Source: Krasilnikovozyma curviuscula (lineage: Eukaryota; Basidiomycota; Tremellomycetes; Cystofilobasidiales; Mrakiaceae). Taken from it: a DNA stretch of 40,170 bases. How positions within the stretch are numbered: the stretch's first letter is position 1; each line of letters begins with the position of its first letter. Shown piece after piece: positions 1 through 11,291 of the stretch. Under the pieces are notes generated by a model. The model ran no database searches, was not told the origin of the DNA, and saw nothing but the letters and a program-made list of their open reading frames with translations. A program made the position numbers and the translations under genes. The stretch covers positions 1 through 40,170 of the forward strand of contig MVAQ01000202.1 of assembly GCA_014825775.1 (NCBI GenBank), in the 5' to 3' direction.

Positions 1-3000
1 GTCTTCAGCTGTTCCCCCACCTCTCCCTTCAAGGCCGTCCTTCTTGGGGGATATAGCAGCAGCAATGAGTGGAAACACCCAAGAACCAGGGCCGGTAACC
101 CCTCCGACAGGACCACGTGAGCTTCAGTATCTATTTCTGCTGCGCTCACCTCCCTGCGTCTGGCTCTACGACTGACAAACGAAAGGGTGTACACCTACTC
201 ATCCCTTCTCTTGTTACAGCACATTTCAATCAATCTCATCCCCCTCCTCTTCCTCCTCCTTTACCTTTGCGGCCACTGCCACAACAGCGTGTACCGGAGA
301 ATGTGGTATCCTCCGTGTCGAAAGATGACGCCGATGACGACAATCTGTCATTCGAGGCGGGTAGGGTCATTGACACTGAGAGCATCGACATGAGCTCTAT
401 AGACAACGGTTCATTGGATATGGGCATGGTTAGTTCTGATCAGCCACATTTGTCTTGATTGCTCAGCCTTTTTCCATGTCTTGCAGGATCCTCAATCAGT
501 CTCCCTGAGCTTTCCTCCCGTCCAACATTCACCCCAGCAGCACCAGCTATACTCACACGACAATGGTCCGGTCCAACGTTTCATGCTCTACCCGACAACA
601 GAACCATCCTCGTCCACAAGGAGCAGCTCAGGTGTTGCAAACATACCTTCTCAAACTCGACTCGAAACAGGAGCAGGTGGGAGACTTGTTGCCCCCGCTA
701 ACTCTACCACCAGTTCATTGAGTTACTCGGATGAGATCCCTCAACCCAGCCGATCTAAGGAAGTCGAAGCGAGCAAGAATTTCTTAACTGCGCCAGCTGG
801 TGGATCTACAACGAGCTCGCACTCGTACTCTTCCAATATTCCTCAACCATTTTTGTCGTCCTCACACCCACACTTCCTAGCACCAACAGAGATCCCACAA
901 CAAACCTCTTCTTCAGTGCCCTCGTCGGTATCTTCGTGGTCCAGGTCAACCACGTCCTCCATTCCTCTGCCGAAGCCAACAGCAGGCGGACCCGGTCTTC
1001 CAAGTCGACCGGATGTCTATCTGTACCCGCCAACGACCTCCTCCGCATCTGGATCCTCACAACAATCTAATATTTTCTCTTTTGACCACATGAACGTATC
1101 GGCTTCATCTTCTACTCAGCCTCCACCTTTGCCGTCGCGCAAGTTGACACCTGCCTCGCTCGACCACAGAGCCATCACTTCCATCGCCCCGTCTGATGAA
1201 CATCCCAATGCAAGCTCACTTGTTGATCCTGGTCCTGTGTCACCTAGCCTCCCACCACCAACTTACGAGCAGTCTGTCGATGGCGACCCTGGACGAAGCG
1301 CAGCGCGGTTTGGACGATGGCAAGAGTGGGTCGAGAAACGTGCTGGGGTGAGCTTTTTATTATCCACTTCGTTTGTCACTGGATCATTGGCTGATTATAT
1401 CATCACTTGCTTTTAGGAGAGATACTTAGATGCAGAGCAACAACAGGAAGAACAAGAGGAAGACTACAAGAAACGAAGAAGACGAAGGCGAGATCTGGAC
1501 TGGGGCGCTGGGCGATATAAGGAGAGAAGTGATCCTCTGATGGACGAGGAAGCAGAAGCTGAACTCATGAAGATCCGAAGCGAAGAACCCACTCAACGAA
1601 GACAAGGAGACGAGCCACAGCCATTTTCTTCCACAGGCCCGAAAAATGTGTTGAAGCGCAATCTCACTCCAGCCCAGCCTCCAACAGTTCTCTCACCAAC
1701 CAAGGCAGTACTTCAGAAACTCGGAAGCCGGTTCATCAGCCATTCACCCATAGACTCTGAAGTTCACTGTCTTATTGCCATCGATAACGAGAGGATCCTA
1801 TTGATTGGGCATGACGACGGCCTTTCGATTCTGCTTCAGCACGAAGAAGAGGTAAAAGATGTCATAAAAGGAATGAGAGTCATTAAGATGGATATTTTGG
1901 TCCAGCCATTGGCGACTTCAACTGTTCCGACAGAGCCACTCGCTCCAACTTCCGGTCGAACACAAAAAGGCGAAGTGCTCGCCCTCATCGAATTGATCAC
2001 AGGCGAACGAGAGCTCAGAGTTTGGAAGCTTGGATCGCTCGCAAGTCTAGCCAAGTGGTTTGCCGTGAACGAGGATGAGCCGGATGTCATCGATCTCACT
2101 ACTGTCCTCACTTCTCCCACCTCGCCGATACAAGACAGGGCGTCACCTCCTTCCTCTAAGCACAGAAAACATCTCAGTGTCATCTCAGACACTATCCGTA
2201 ATGCTCTCAGCTCTTCATCTCAACCAACACCTTCAGATGAAGGTCCCACAAATCAGACTCGAGACGTCCAACCAAAGATCCTCTCCCGCCTTCCCCTGAA
2301 CACATCTGGCTTCAGGATCGATCGCCATCACAACACAAGTACAAAGTCACCTCCCCAGCGCTCTCCCTTGACAATTCCAGATTCGGAGCTTGAGCAGCGC
2401 ACCACAGCAGCTTCGGGGATGGTGCGCTCGTTGTCTTCAGACGATGAAGTGATTGATCGAACAGCTACACCGCGACAAGGAGACTTCTACCACCCGACTA
2501 ATGGTCTTGAGGATTCTCCTGCACTGCGGAACGATCTCCTTCTAAGATGGGCAACTGACTTCTTCAGGTTTAGAATTCCAAGTGGTGTAGAGGTTGGGAA
2601 AGGGAGCATTACTGGATACTTAATTGACTTTAGCGAATCAATATCATCAACTGACGGGGGACTCTATCTCACAATCTGGACGAAGTCTAGCATCGCTTTG
2701 TTCTCTTCTCAGAGCCCACCATCTTCTTACCTAACTCTGAACTGGAAGTTCTTGAAGGAATTCTACCTCCCTCCACCGAACACCCGACCACCTAAAGCGG
2801 TGTCATTCTTAAAATTTACGCAGGACCAAAATTCAAGATCGTTGTTGGCGCCTGGTGGTGCTTACACTGGTGCAGGTGCGCTGGAAGGTGCTTTCGAGAC
2901 GACACCGAGGACGAGCAGATTCAAAGAATCAAGTTTGTCTTGTCTTACTTCGTTTCTCCTTTCACTTTCCAAAACATTTCCTAATTCGGTTCCTTTATCT

Positions 3001-3737
3001 ATGTTAGTACCCACTCAGGACCGATCAAAAGGTTCTCCTGCGCTCTTCGTCAATTTAGGTTCTCGTGCAGCAATCATTGAAATTTCTTCCTCCCGCGTCC
3101 TCGAGATCGACTCCCCTTCAACAGGCCTGCACAAGAGCTGGATCGGTGGAATTGAGACAGTAACTGTTCCGATCACCGTTGATGGTGATACCGGTGAGAC
3201 ACAAAACGATGGTTTTGAGAATGATGACGCTTTGGAGAGAGATGTAGAAAGGAAGGAGTTTTACGTGCTGACAACAGGAGGGGAGAGTGGTATTTATTGC
3301 GTGAGTTCTTCAGTTTTCTCTCGGTTTCCTTTTCATCTATACATTGCTAACGATACTATCATGTAATTTGTGTTTCTGTGGCACACCAGTCACCTCTCAT
3401 CATTCCTCTTACGAAGCCTCTCATCCGTATCCAACACGTCCTTCCGCCAACATCAATCACAGTCTTGCCCTGCCCTTCCCTCCACAACATATCGCCAGTA
3501 TCAACAACACTCCTATTTACGTTCAGCTCCGGCATCGTGGAAGCAGTTGAGATTCCCTTTTCGTCACTCTTGTCGTCCACCACAGCGTCGACAACGTTTG
3601 AACGAGGCACAGCAGAAGGTATGTTTGATGCCGCATGGATCGGGAAGGAAGGTGGCAGCGTGTTTGGGAAAGAAAATCGTGGTGCGGGTGACTGGAGGGT
3701 GTATAGAGTTGAGGATGCGAGTAATGAAATTAGGTAG
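1..3737 (+). CDS. CNH-domain protein, 5' part missing
   Basis: Exons: before 1 to 116, 220-428, 487-1347, 1417-3300, 3390-3737. Joined, they give about 1,138 residues, open to the left edge, so the true start lies outside (the ATG at 65 is internal to an open exon). The N-terminal third is Ser/Pro-rich, with polyproline runs and one PPxY motif (PPTY, 1255-1266). A short charged segment rich in Glu and Arg (1417-1620) follows. From about 1742 to the end the sequence resembles a citron-homology (CNH) domain: a run of short beta-strand blocks including LIAIDNERILLIGHDDGL, broken by a long Ser/Thr-rich insert (about 2100-2500). CNH domains are beta-propeller modules that in fungi are found in Rho exchange factors and GCK-type kinases; no DH, PH or kinase domain is visible here. 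Role unknown. A weak donor (gtagat, 3734) and a good acceptor ending at 3846 would instead give four different last residues, ending at 3862. Confidence 0.7.
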
Positions 3738-3909
3738 ATTATGCTTGGATAACGATACTGAATTTTTCTCCTACGATCACTGAACAACCGACTGATGTTC
3801 CTTCTTACAATGCCGTGATGGTTTCTTAACATCTTCATGTCTTGCAGAAAAATTGCATATTGACAAAAAAAATATGATGAATGCGCTACCGCCAAAGCAG
3901 GTGCTCCGC

Positions 3910-4924
3910 TCACTTCTGCTCCTCCAATCCGTTTCTAAAACCGTCTATTGTCCTCGCAAGCTGTCCACCAGCACCCATGCCAAGTACACCCGCCAAATGG
4001 CTCGCCGGGCTGCTCAACAAGCCGACAATCTGACTCTGCATTATATTGAGTTCCTCCAGGTTGGCAATAGCCCTGAGCTGCCACGGGTTGAAGAACCTAC
4101 CCTGAATGACACCACCGACAAGCGCTAGCTTCGGGTTGACGGCTTCAACTGGTGCAGGCGAGACGGAGGGGTACTTAAACGGTGATGGGGCGGGGTTCTT
4201 CTTTGTGCTGCCAGGCGCGTTGATTTCTACAATGCGGAGGAGGGCCTGGAGGTATGAGGGGGAGAATACGGGGGAAGATACAGTCCAAGATGTGCCGACG
4301 AGGTATTGCGATAGCTCCCGGAACCCGTCGGATGGCGAGGTATCTAGCGTTGGGCGGAGAAGGTTGGGTGGGATGACAAGCGGTTGAAACGGTAGCAGCG
4401 ATGTCTGGTTGGTGAGCCTTTCGCTTGAGGATAATGATGGTGGTATGAGGGTCTGGGGGAATGGCAGTTTTCGGATGGCCTGAGGCACAAAGAACCACAG
4501 ACAATGCGAGAAAGCGGCATGAAAAAATAAATAGACTCAGTCAAACTACTCAGATCAGCGCAAAGAGGGAACGAGTTTTGTTATTACTGACCATCCTCAG
4601 TTTTTCCAGCTCCTTATGGTTCATCTGGCTCTGGTAGACCAAGAAGACGCCTCCCCCCCTGGTATACCCTTCTTTCTCGACGCTACTCTTCAGCTGGACT
4701 GCATCCTCCAGCTCACCCTCCTGCTGGACCCACCGATTTGGTTCGAGCCTGTCGATGAGAGACCTGAGCTTTGCCATCTTGACGGATTTCTGGTGGGTGT
4801 AGAGCCGTTCGTGCTCGGAGGTTGGGTATTTGTCGAGCAACGACTGGACAAAAGGTGGGACTGGTTTGTTGAGCTTGTTCAGCTTTGCGAGGGTCGTTCG
4901 AGCATACCGAGAGGGTTGGGCCAT
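3910..4924 (-). CDS. MRPL11: Mitochondrial large-subunit ribosomal protein uL10m
   Basis: Two exons, 4924-4592 and 4479-3910, joined across a 112-nt intron (gtcagt...cag), give 300 residues. Ribosomal uL10 forms the base of the stalk that recruits translation factors; the mitochondrial form (Mrpl11 in yeast, MRPL10 in humans) is nuclear-encoded and imported. Seen in the sequence: a basic, acid-poor N terminus (MAQPSRYARTTLAKLNKLNK) that suits a targeting peptide, a central segment with the uL10 pattern GGVFLVYQSQMNHKELEKLR, and a C-terminal part ending in GVIQGRFFNPWQLRAIANLEELN and an Ala/Gly-rich helix, as in the family. I chose the ATG at 4924 over an in-frame one at 5035 because the latter would add a hydrophobic stretch and run into the leader of the divergent neighbour MAS2, whose ATG is 126 nt away. 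It converges with the CNH gene on its other side. Confidence 0.85.
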
Positions 4925-5050
4925 GACGAAGAGTGGGAATTCAGAAAATGGGGGTTGGCCAGCGGGAAAAAAAGGAAAATCAAAGGCAGTCGACTGAAAA
5001 GCAGCGAAAGTCGTCCCGAACACCCAAACACTCAAATATTCTCAATTGCC

Positions 5051-7254
5051 ATGCTGAGAAAAGCGCTCTCTTCCAGATGTGCTCTCTGTAAAAACAGACT
5101 CTCTGCCTCGTCTGCTTCGTCTTCGTCTTCGTCGTCGTCGTCGTCGTCGTTTGCACGTCGCAGCCTGTCTACCAACGGATTTTCTTCTTCCTCACCTTAC
5201 AGTCAGTCGACACCCAGAGAAAATGTGAGTGAAACTATTCTGCCGAATTGGTTTTCTCATCCCAACTGATTTCATATGGTCTTCAGCCCTCCGTCTCTTT
5301 GACGACTCTCCCTTCTGGCCTGCGGGTCGCAACCTTACCAACGATTGGACCCGTCAATGGGCTTGGTGTCTATATCGACTCAGGTTCAAAGTATGAGGAT
5401 GACAAGACGAGTGGGTCGAGTCACTTGATGGACACGATGGCTTTCAAAGTGAGTCGGCTGGACTCTCAATTCCGTCTGCACCGGCAATGCTCGTCACTCA
5501 CACTCCCACTCGCTCCTCTTTCTAGTCGTCAAAGGATATGTCGTCAGATGACTACCAACTAGCAATTCAAGACAACATTACTAACCTCACCTGCGTCTCA
5601 ACAAGAGAAACTATGGTGTACCAAGCACTTCTCCTCCCAGCCTCGTTACCAAAAGTACTCCCCTTACTCAGTTCAACCATTCTCAAACCTCTTCTTTTGG
5701 AAGAAGAACTTAGCAGTATGAAAGAAGGTGCTGCTTGGCAGATTGATCAAATCAAAGCTAAGCCTGAACTTATCCTCCCAGAGACGCTTCACTCGGTCGC
5801 TTTCAACGGCCAGGGGCTTGGAAGGCCCATGCTTATTCCAGAGGAGAATTTAGATCGAATAGGTAGTAAAGAGTTGACAATGTGGAAGGACAGGATGTAT
5901 CGTCCCGAGCGGATGGTCGTCGCCGCTGTGGGGGTCGACCACAACGAACTGGTCGACTTGGTTCAAGAGCACTTCGAGGCCAACGTCAAGTCAACCACAA
6001 TTCCACCATCTACATACCCATCATCCTCTTCAACCTCATCTTCTTCTCCATCTCCTCGACCCCTCTCACCTTCCTCCAACTCAGCCACCTCCAAATCCCA
6101 ACCCACGCTCTTCAAGTCCTTCGCCACGCTCCTCTCGCCAACCTCCTCTTCCCCAGTACCAGAGCTCCCACCTGCGTACACTCCACCAGTGTATACAGGT
6201 GGAGAGCTCTTCCTCGAGGACTCAGAGCAAGAGTTTACGCATGTGCAGATTGGATTCGAGGGACTGGGCATACTTGACAAGGATATTTACACGCTCGCAA
6301 CGATACAGATGCTGCTCGGTGGTGGGAGCAGTTTCTCCGCTGGTGAGTTTTTTTAATTGCAGCGTCTAGTTGCCCTCCTTTTATTTGATCTAGAGTTGCT
6401 GAGATACCCCTATTGCATCTTCGTCTCTATGCCACCCTGCCCGGTCGCTTCTGTCATCGCCATCGCTAGGTGGACCAGGTAAAGGCATGTACTCTCGGCT
6501 GTACCTGAACGTTTTGAACCAGTACCACAGCGTTGATCACTGTCAAGCCGCTCACCACTGCTACACAGACATGGGTGAGCTCAAAGACCTCAGACGCTGC
6601 GGCCTTTTATAGTCAAAACCCTTGTTGACTGATGCCCCATATTTTTATCCGTACTCAAATTAGGTCTGTTTGCCATCTCAGCCTCTGTCGTGCCCTCTCA
6701 AGCGCCAGGGTTCATCCACGTCATTGCCCGCCAGCTGCAGCTGCTGACGCGCGAGGGCAAGATCACGGACGAGGAGCTCAGCAGGGCCAAGAATCAGCTC
6801 AAAAGCACGCTATTGATGGGATTAGAGAACCGCGCTGTGGAAGTCGTACGTGTCGAAATTTAGATTTCGTCCTTGTATCAAGAGGCCTTGAAGCTGATGC
6901 GTCTTCTCATGACTCTAACTTCTCATCTGCTTCAACTATGGTTCTCTGCATCATCAATTCTCCCCAAACTCTGTTTTCCTCACTAACAATGTGTAGGAGG
7001 ACCTCGGCCGCCAAATCTCATCCTCCTCCCAACTCGTACCTGTCCTCGAAATGTGTCGTCTCATCGACTCTGTCAACATTTCCGACCTGCACCGTGTTGC
7101 GCGCAAAATTCTCATGCCCCGCTCTGCTGGAGAACTCAATCAGGGTCTAGGCAGCGGTGAGATCAGCTTGGTTGTCCGGGGACCAACTGTGGACAACTTG
7201 AGGGGCGCGAGGGAAGTGTTGAAGAGCTACGGGCTTGGGATACAGTCGAAGTAG
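5051..7254 (+). CDS. MAS2: Mitochondrial processing peptidase, alpha subunit
   Basis: Exons 5051-5224, 5287-5448, 5526-6342, 6470-6574, 6664-6845 and 6997-7254 give 565 residues. MPP removes targeting peptides from imported matrix proteins; the alpha subunit binds the presequence and the beta subunit cuts. The N terminus is a Ser/Arg-rich targeting peptide containing a serine run coded by a TCG repeat. The peptidase M16 fold starts at about residue 60 with [12 protein letters not shown]. The zinc site of the catalytic subunit (HxxEH) is absent: the matching segment reads [11 protein letters not shown], which is typical of alpha. The alpha-specific glycine-rich loop [18 protein letters not shown] (about residues 377-394) is rebuilt exactly across the third intron, supporting the exon model. 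A Ser/Pro/Thr-rich stretch at about residues 268-335 looks like an extra loop. It shares a short divergent promoter with uL10m and is followed in tandem by uL13m. Confidence 0.93.
5129..5149 (+). repeat. (TCG)7 coding microsatellite
   Basis: Seven tandem TCG triplets inside a longer run of serine codons in the first exon of MAS2. They lengthen the serine stretch of the predicted mitochondrial targeting peptide; length changes would stay in frame. Confidence 0.9.
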
Positions 7255-7596
7255 ATCAACTACCTCTGATCATTAGGAAATGATACAGATTGGAAAGTTG
7301 CAGAGTAACAGTCTGTAGTATAGAATGTGCACTGTATTTCTAGTTTAGTTGCGCTAACCACGCTGATAACATCACTTTTCAATCCATGGTTGACGTGTAT
7401 CCTGCAGCATAATAGAACCCTTTCCTGTACATCACATCTGGAGTCATGGAGCTGATATCATTTTACCTGTGATTTTTATTCGTTGCGTCGCAAAGCTGAA
7501 CTTCCGCGCAAGGCTGCTTCTCCGCAACCTCATTGACATCTTCGACGCAGATATCTGCTCACAACCTATCTCTGTCACCCCCAATAACTCCATTGA
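7255..7596. other. Intergenic region, MAS2 to MRPL23
   Basis: 342 nt between tandem genes. It must hold the MAS2 3' end and the MRPL23 promoter and leader. No RNA gene or clear regulatory motif was recognised. Confidence 0.6.
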
Positions 7597-8719
7597 ATGG
7601 CACAGAACGTTGGAAGCGTTAGTCTGTTGCTCTTTCTTTTGTCTCGTTCCCTCCCTTGACACTCTTCAAATTCTTCTGCTCAAACAGACTGGGCTCGCTT
7701 ACGCCAGAGTATGGCACTCTGTCAATGCAGAAGGACGAAGTCTCGGTAAACTAGCCTCAAGGATATCACAGGTGTTATGCGGGAAGCACAAGCCTATTTT
7801 CGATGGGTCTGGTGAGTTTTTTTTCCCTCCTTCACTTTGGTTTTTTTTTTACCGACGACTTCTGGTTTATCACACCCCCTCTGGTGACAAATGATCATTT
7901 CAGCTGATTGTGGTGACTATGTGACGGTGATGAACTGTGAGAAGGTCACTGTGGGTGGGAAGAATGCTACACAGAAGGCGTATTGGAAGCAGTCGACGTA
8001 CCCTGGTCGATCGAGGCAGCTGTTCTACCACGACAAAATGAAGACAGACCCTGCATTTGTGAGTATTCAGTTTCTTTTTCAGTTTCTCTTTGGTTGTGTC
8101 TAATGCAGAGCGTTGACATTTGAATAAACTTCAGATCCTTCGCATGGCTGTTTCCAGAATGCTTCCCAAGAACGGCCTTCGAAAAGACCGACTAGCACGT
8201 CTCAAAATTGTACCTGGGCCAATAGATCCTTACATTATCAACTCCGTCAAGCGATACGACCTCGGTGACGCTCTACCTGCACCACGAACCCCAGCTACAA
8301 CTCTCGCGAACCCCATCCCACAATCACAAGCTCCACCGTACCCTTCTTTGGTAGGAATATCGAACGAACTTGCTCTTGGTGCCAAAGCTGCGGCGGCAGG
8401 AACTGGTGGACGGTCAGGTATCCGACCTCGTGGAATCAAAGCGTGGGAGCACGAGCGACTGAAAGCAGAGAAGGCAAAGGAAATTTATGACGCTAGAGGG
8501 GAGGTACCCGAGGAGAAATATTCAACGGGTATCAGTAATGATTTGAAGTTCTTGGGGAGCAAAGTTATGCCCAAGGGTCTGTCGGGCAGGACTCATGAGC
8601 TGGGCGCGAGGGATTGGTTGAGGGAAGAGGAGAAAATAAGAGAAAAGGTCAAAGGGGCTGAAAGAGAACTTGGAAGATGGGGTCATACCTTACCAGGCGG
8701 AACCAGGAGATTTTTCTAG
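7597..8719 (+). CDS. MRPL23: Mitochondrial large-subunit ribosomal protein uL13m
   Basis: Exons 7597-7617, 7688-7811, 7904-8058 and 8135-8719 give 294 residues. The first coding exon carries only seven codons. Residues 8 to about 140 match ribosomal protein uL13: WHSVNAEGRSLGKLASRIS, GKHKP, a DCGDYVTVMNCEKV segment and RMAVSRMLPKNGLRKDRLARL, all at the expected spacing. uL13 is a core large-subunit rRNA-binding protein; the mitochondrial version is Mrpl23 in yeast. Bacterial uL13 has about 142 residues, so the last 150 or so, charged and rich in Lys, Glu and Arg, form a long C-terminal extension of the kind mitochondrial ribosomal proteins often have. It lies 342 nt downstream of MAS2 on the same strand and converges with HIS7 (178 nt between stops). 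Confidence 0.9.
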
Positions 8720-8897
8720 AGTTGTTGCGCTTTACGGACCATCTACATTTAATCGAGTGCTGCAAGTACCTCCACACTTAACTTCAACTTGAGTTTAGGG
8801 GCACAGCTCTAGCCAACAGTCGCCAAGTGACTTCGAATTAATGTGATATTGTGCATCTATATCTTCTATTGACCCAGAACTAAATTTAAACCCCAAT

Positions 8898-11022
8898 TTA
8901 TACCAGATCTGACGCCTTCGTGCCCTCGCTCCCAACAATTCGAGAATCCTTGACCTGACGCCTTCGAACAGGAATGCTAACTTCGGCAATTTTTGTCTTT
9001 ACCTCCTACAAAGGGTGAAGTTCATCACAGAAATCAGTCAAGTGGACGGATGAAACTAGACTAATTGGGAACTGACCTCAATGCCCACTTCCCTCCTGTG
9101 AAAGATGCCAGCCGCTAAACCGGCTTCAACATCAACGCCGTTCATTGTGTCCAAATCAAACACGTCCCTGAAATCCTCCCATTTACCTGCTCCAGATGAA
9201 GCGACAATGGGGATACCAACGCTCTTCTTGATGACGGAGATGAGATCCAGATCAAATCCTCTGTTAGATCCGTCTCTGTCGATCGAGTTTATCAGCAGCT
9301 CGCCGCATCCCAGAGACTCTACGCCTTGCGAGAGCTGGATGACATCGATGTCGGTGGTAACTCGTCCTCCCGCCGTCGTACAGGCATACCACCACACTTT
9401 GGACTTCTCTTCTGCTGTTATCGAAGGTGATATTGCTTTCGAGCCCCAGATGAGAGATTTGAAGTGAGGGTGCTTGGCGATCTTGTCCTCTGAGTTCCAC
9501 TCGTCGCTCGTCAGATCCAAGTAGATCCTCCTGGGATCGACGGATACGACGACAGCCTGATCACCGTACTTCTCACTAATCATCTCAATGCCCGTCTTTT
9601 CTCTCCTGTCACTCTCACGACCGAACTTGATGAGCTCTTCAACGGCCTTGACGGCTTCAGAACCAATCGAGACTTTGTCGGCACCAGCTCGGAAGTAAGC
9701 GTCAGCAACATCTAGAGCAGAGTGGATGGAGCCGTCAGGGTCGACAGTAGTTTTGATGCCTCCACCGACTGTGAGTGGGACGAAAATACGTTCTGAGGCG
9801 AGCGAGAGAAGTGCAAGGAGAGGTTGCGAGGCGAGTGGGTGGGTACGGAAGGAAGTAATGTTAAGGAAGCAGATTTCTACGTTAAGGAATATGCATCACG
9901 TCAGTAAAGTTCTGAGGTGGAATTGATGTCCGTAAAGGTATGATAGTTGTTCGACTTACCATCTGCACCCTCCAAAAAATACCTCTCCGCGAGCTCGACT
10001 GGTTTACCCAGATTCCTCACTTCACCACTCTCTCCTTCTTTCTTTTCTCTAACATCATACTGGTCGCCTTTAGTGACGACCAAATCTCCGGCATCGTTCG
10101 CTCTCACGTCCAAACAAGCGACGATCCTCTTCTTGAAGCCGTTAGCGACAGATTCCACCGTCTGGGCGGAAACAGATGCATCCTCCGGTGTTGGCACAGT
10201 GTAGTCCCAAGGCTCACAAGACAACTCAGACGAAGGCGTCGATAGCCAGCGAGCGAGCAATGCGAGGCCGTCAGGGCCAGATTTCTCTGGGTGGAACTGG
10301 CAACCTAGGACGTTACGGAACGAGACGGAGGAGATAAACGTCTGGTCGACGTATGTTGTTTTGGTGAGGATGTACTTGGAGACGGAGGTTGGGATGGAAA
10401 TCGTGGAAGATGAAGATGAGGTTGGAAGCAGGGCGGCATACGAGTGGACAAAGTAGAAATCAGCTTCGGATGAGAATTGGGTAGCTTGTGACAATGATGC
10501 AGACGAAGAACTAGTGTTAAGGGAGTTCCAGCCCATGTGTGGGACTGCTTTGGTAGTTGACGAGGTCGAAGAGGAAGTTTGTGGGAGGGAGTTGTTGAAT
10601 TTTGTAATGATAAAAGGGATGACTTCGAGGCCCTTGATCCCAGTGTAGTGGTTGATGAACTCTTGTTCGAACCCATAGCTCGTCGACTGTTCAATACTCG
10701 TTCCCTCGGTACTGCCTGTGAAGAGGACCTGCATTCCGACGCAGATTCCAAAGTACGGCTTTCCGCTCTTGATGTATTCCTTCAGACCCTCTAAGAGGCC
10801 CTTCTTCTTCAATGAGGCAATGGCGCTAGGGAAGCTTCCAACACCAGGAAAGATGAGTTTGTCGGCAATCTTGAAATCTTCCGGCTTGGTGACCCATTTG
10901 AAGTTGGAGTAGCCTAGCGACGAGATTGAATTGGCCAACGACCTGACGTTACCAGCGCCGTAATCGAGAAGGTAGAGGGCATCACTCGACTGAGGAACAG
11001 CCTGGGACAAAGGAGACACCAT
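8898..11022 (-). CDS. HIS7: Imidazole glycerol phosphate synthase (fused glutaminase and cyclase)
   Basis: Exons 11022-9960, 9876-9077 and 9005-8898 give 656 residues. The enzyme makes imidazole glycerol phosphate and AICAR from PRFAR and glutamine, linking histidine and purine synthesis; plants and fungi carry it as a HisH-HisF fusion. N-terminal glutaminase: LLDYGAGNVRSL, the nucleophile Cys94 in GICVGMQ, and His244/Glu246 in FHPEKSG. C-terminal barrel: the entry strand KKRIVACLDVRA with its Asp, EGADEICFLNIT (rebuilt across intron 1), FVPLTVGGGI and SSGAGKWEDF. The last exon adds a polar tail of about 24 residues past the normal barrel end. The ATG at 11022 was chosen because it sits just before the first HisH strand; an in-frame ATG at 11130 would add a tract of Phe residues coded by a T-run. 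DBP8 lies upstream on the same strand. Confidence 0.93.
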
Positions 11023-11086
11023 CTTGAGGGGAGGGGAAGGGGGTTTGGTTAGAGAGAGCGCGCAGCGAGTCACTTTTTTCTCCGGT

Positions 11087-11100
11087 AAAAAAAAAAAAAA
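11087..11100 (-). promoter_or_regulatory. T14 tract upstream of HIS7
   Basis: Fourteen consecutive A on the plus strand, that is T14 on the HIS7 sense strand, 65-78 nt before the chosen start codon. Poly(dA:dT) tracts are common nucleosome-poor promoter elements in fungi; that it acts so here is inference. Confidence 0.35.
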
Positions 11101-11291
11101 CTTGTCCAAGTCACATTCGTCGCTCCACAAAAAGCTTTAGCTTGCTAATTCAACAGTTCAAGTTTGTTCCATTAACCATAGATGTGAACTCAAAGCTATC
11201 AAAGATCTTAGGGAAAAATACAGGCGCCACTCTTGACACAGACTTCTGCGGCCCAAGTAAACAAACAGGCGAGCGCACGGATTTTTACGCC

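Noticed and set aside
3359..3913. Minus-strand frame of 184 codons opposite the last CNH exon
   Set aside because: Shadow frame with no domain; the plus-strand reading continues the CNH domain across a good intron.
4925..5035. N-terminal extension of uL10m from an in-frame ATG at 5035
   Set aside because: It adds a Phe-rich stretch unlike a targeting peptide and would leave almost no leader for the divergent MAS2; the ATG at 4924 gives a typical basic presequence.
9105..9467. Plus-strand frame of 120 codons inside HIS7
   Set aside because: It is the antisense of a conserved HisF coding exon; no family resemblance of its own.
11023..11130. Upstream in-frame start for HIS7 at 11130
   Set aside because: The added residues include a Phe run coded by the T14 tract and lie before the normal enzyme start.
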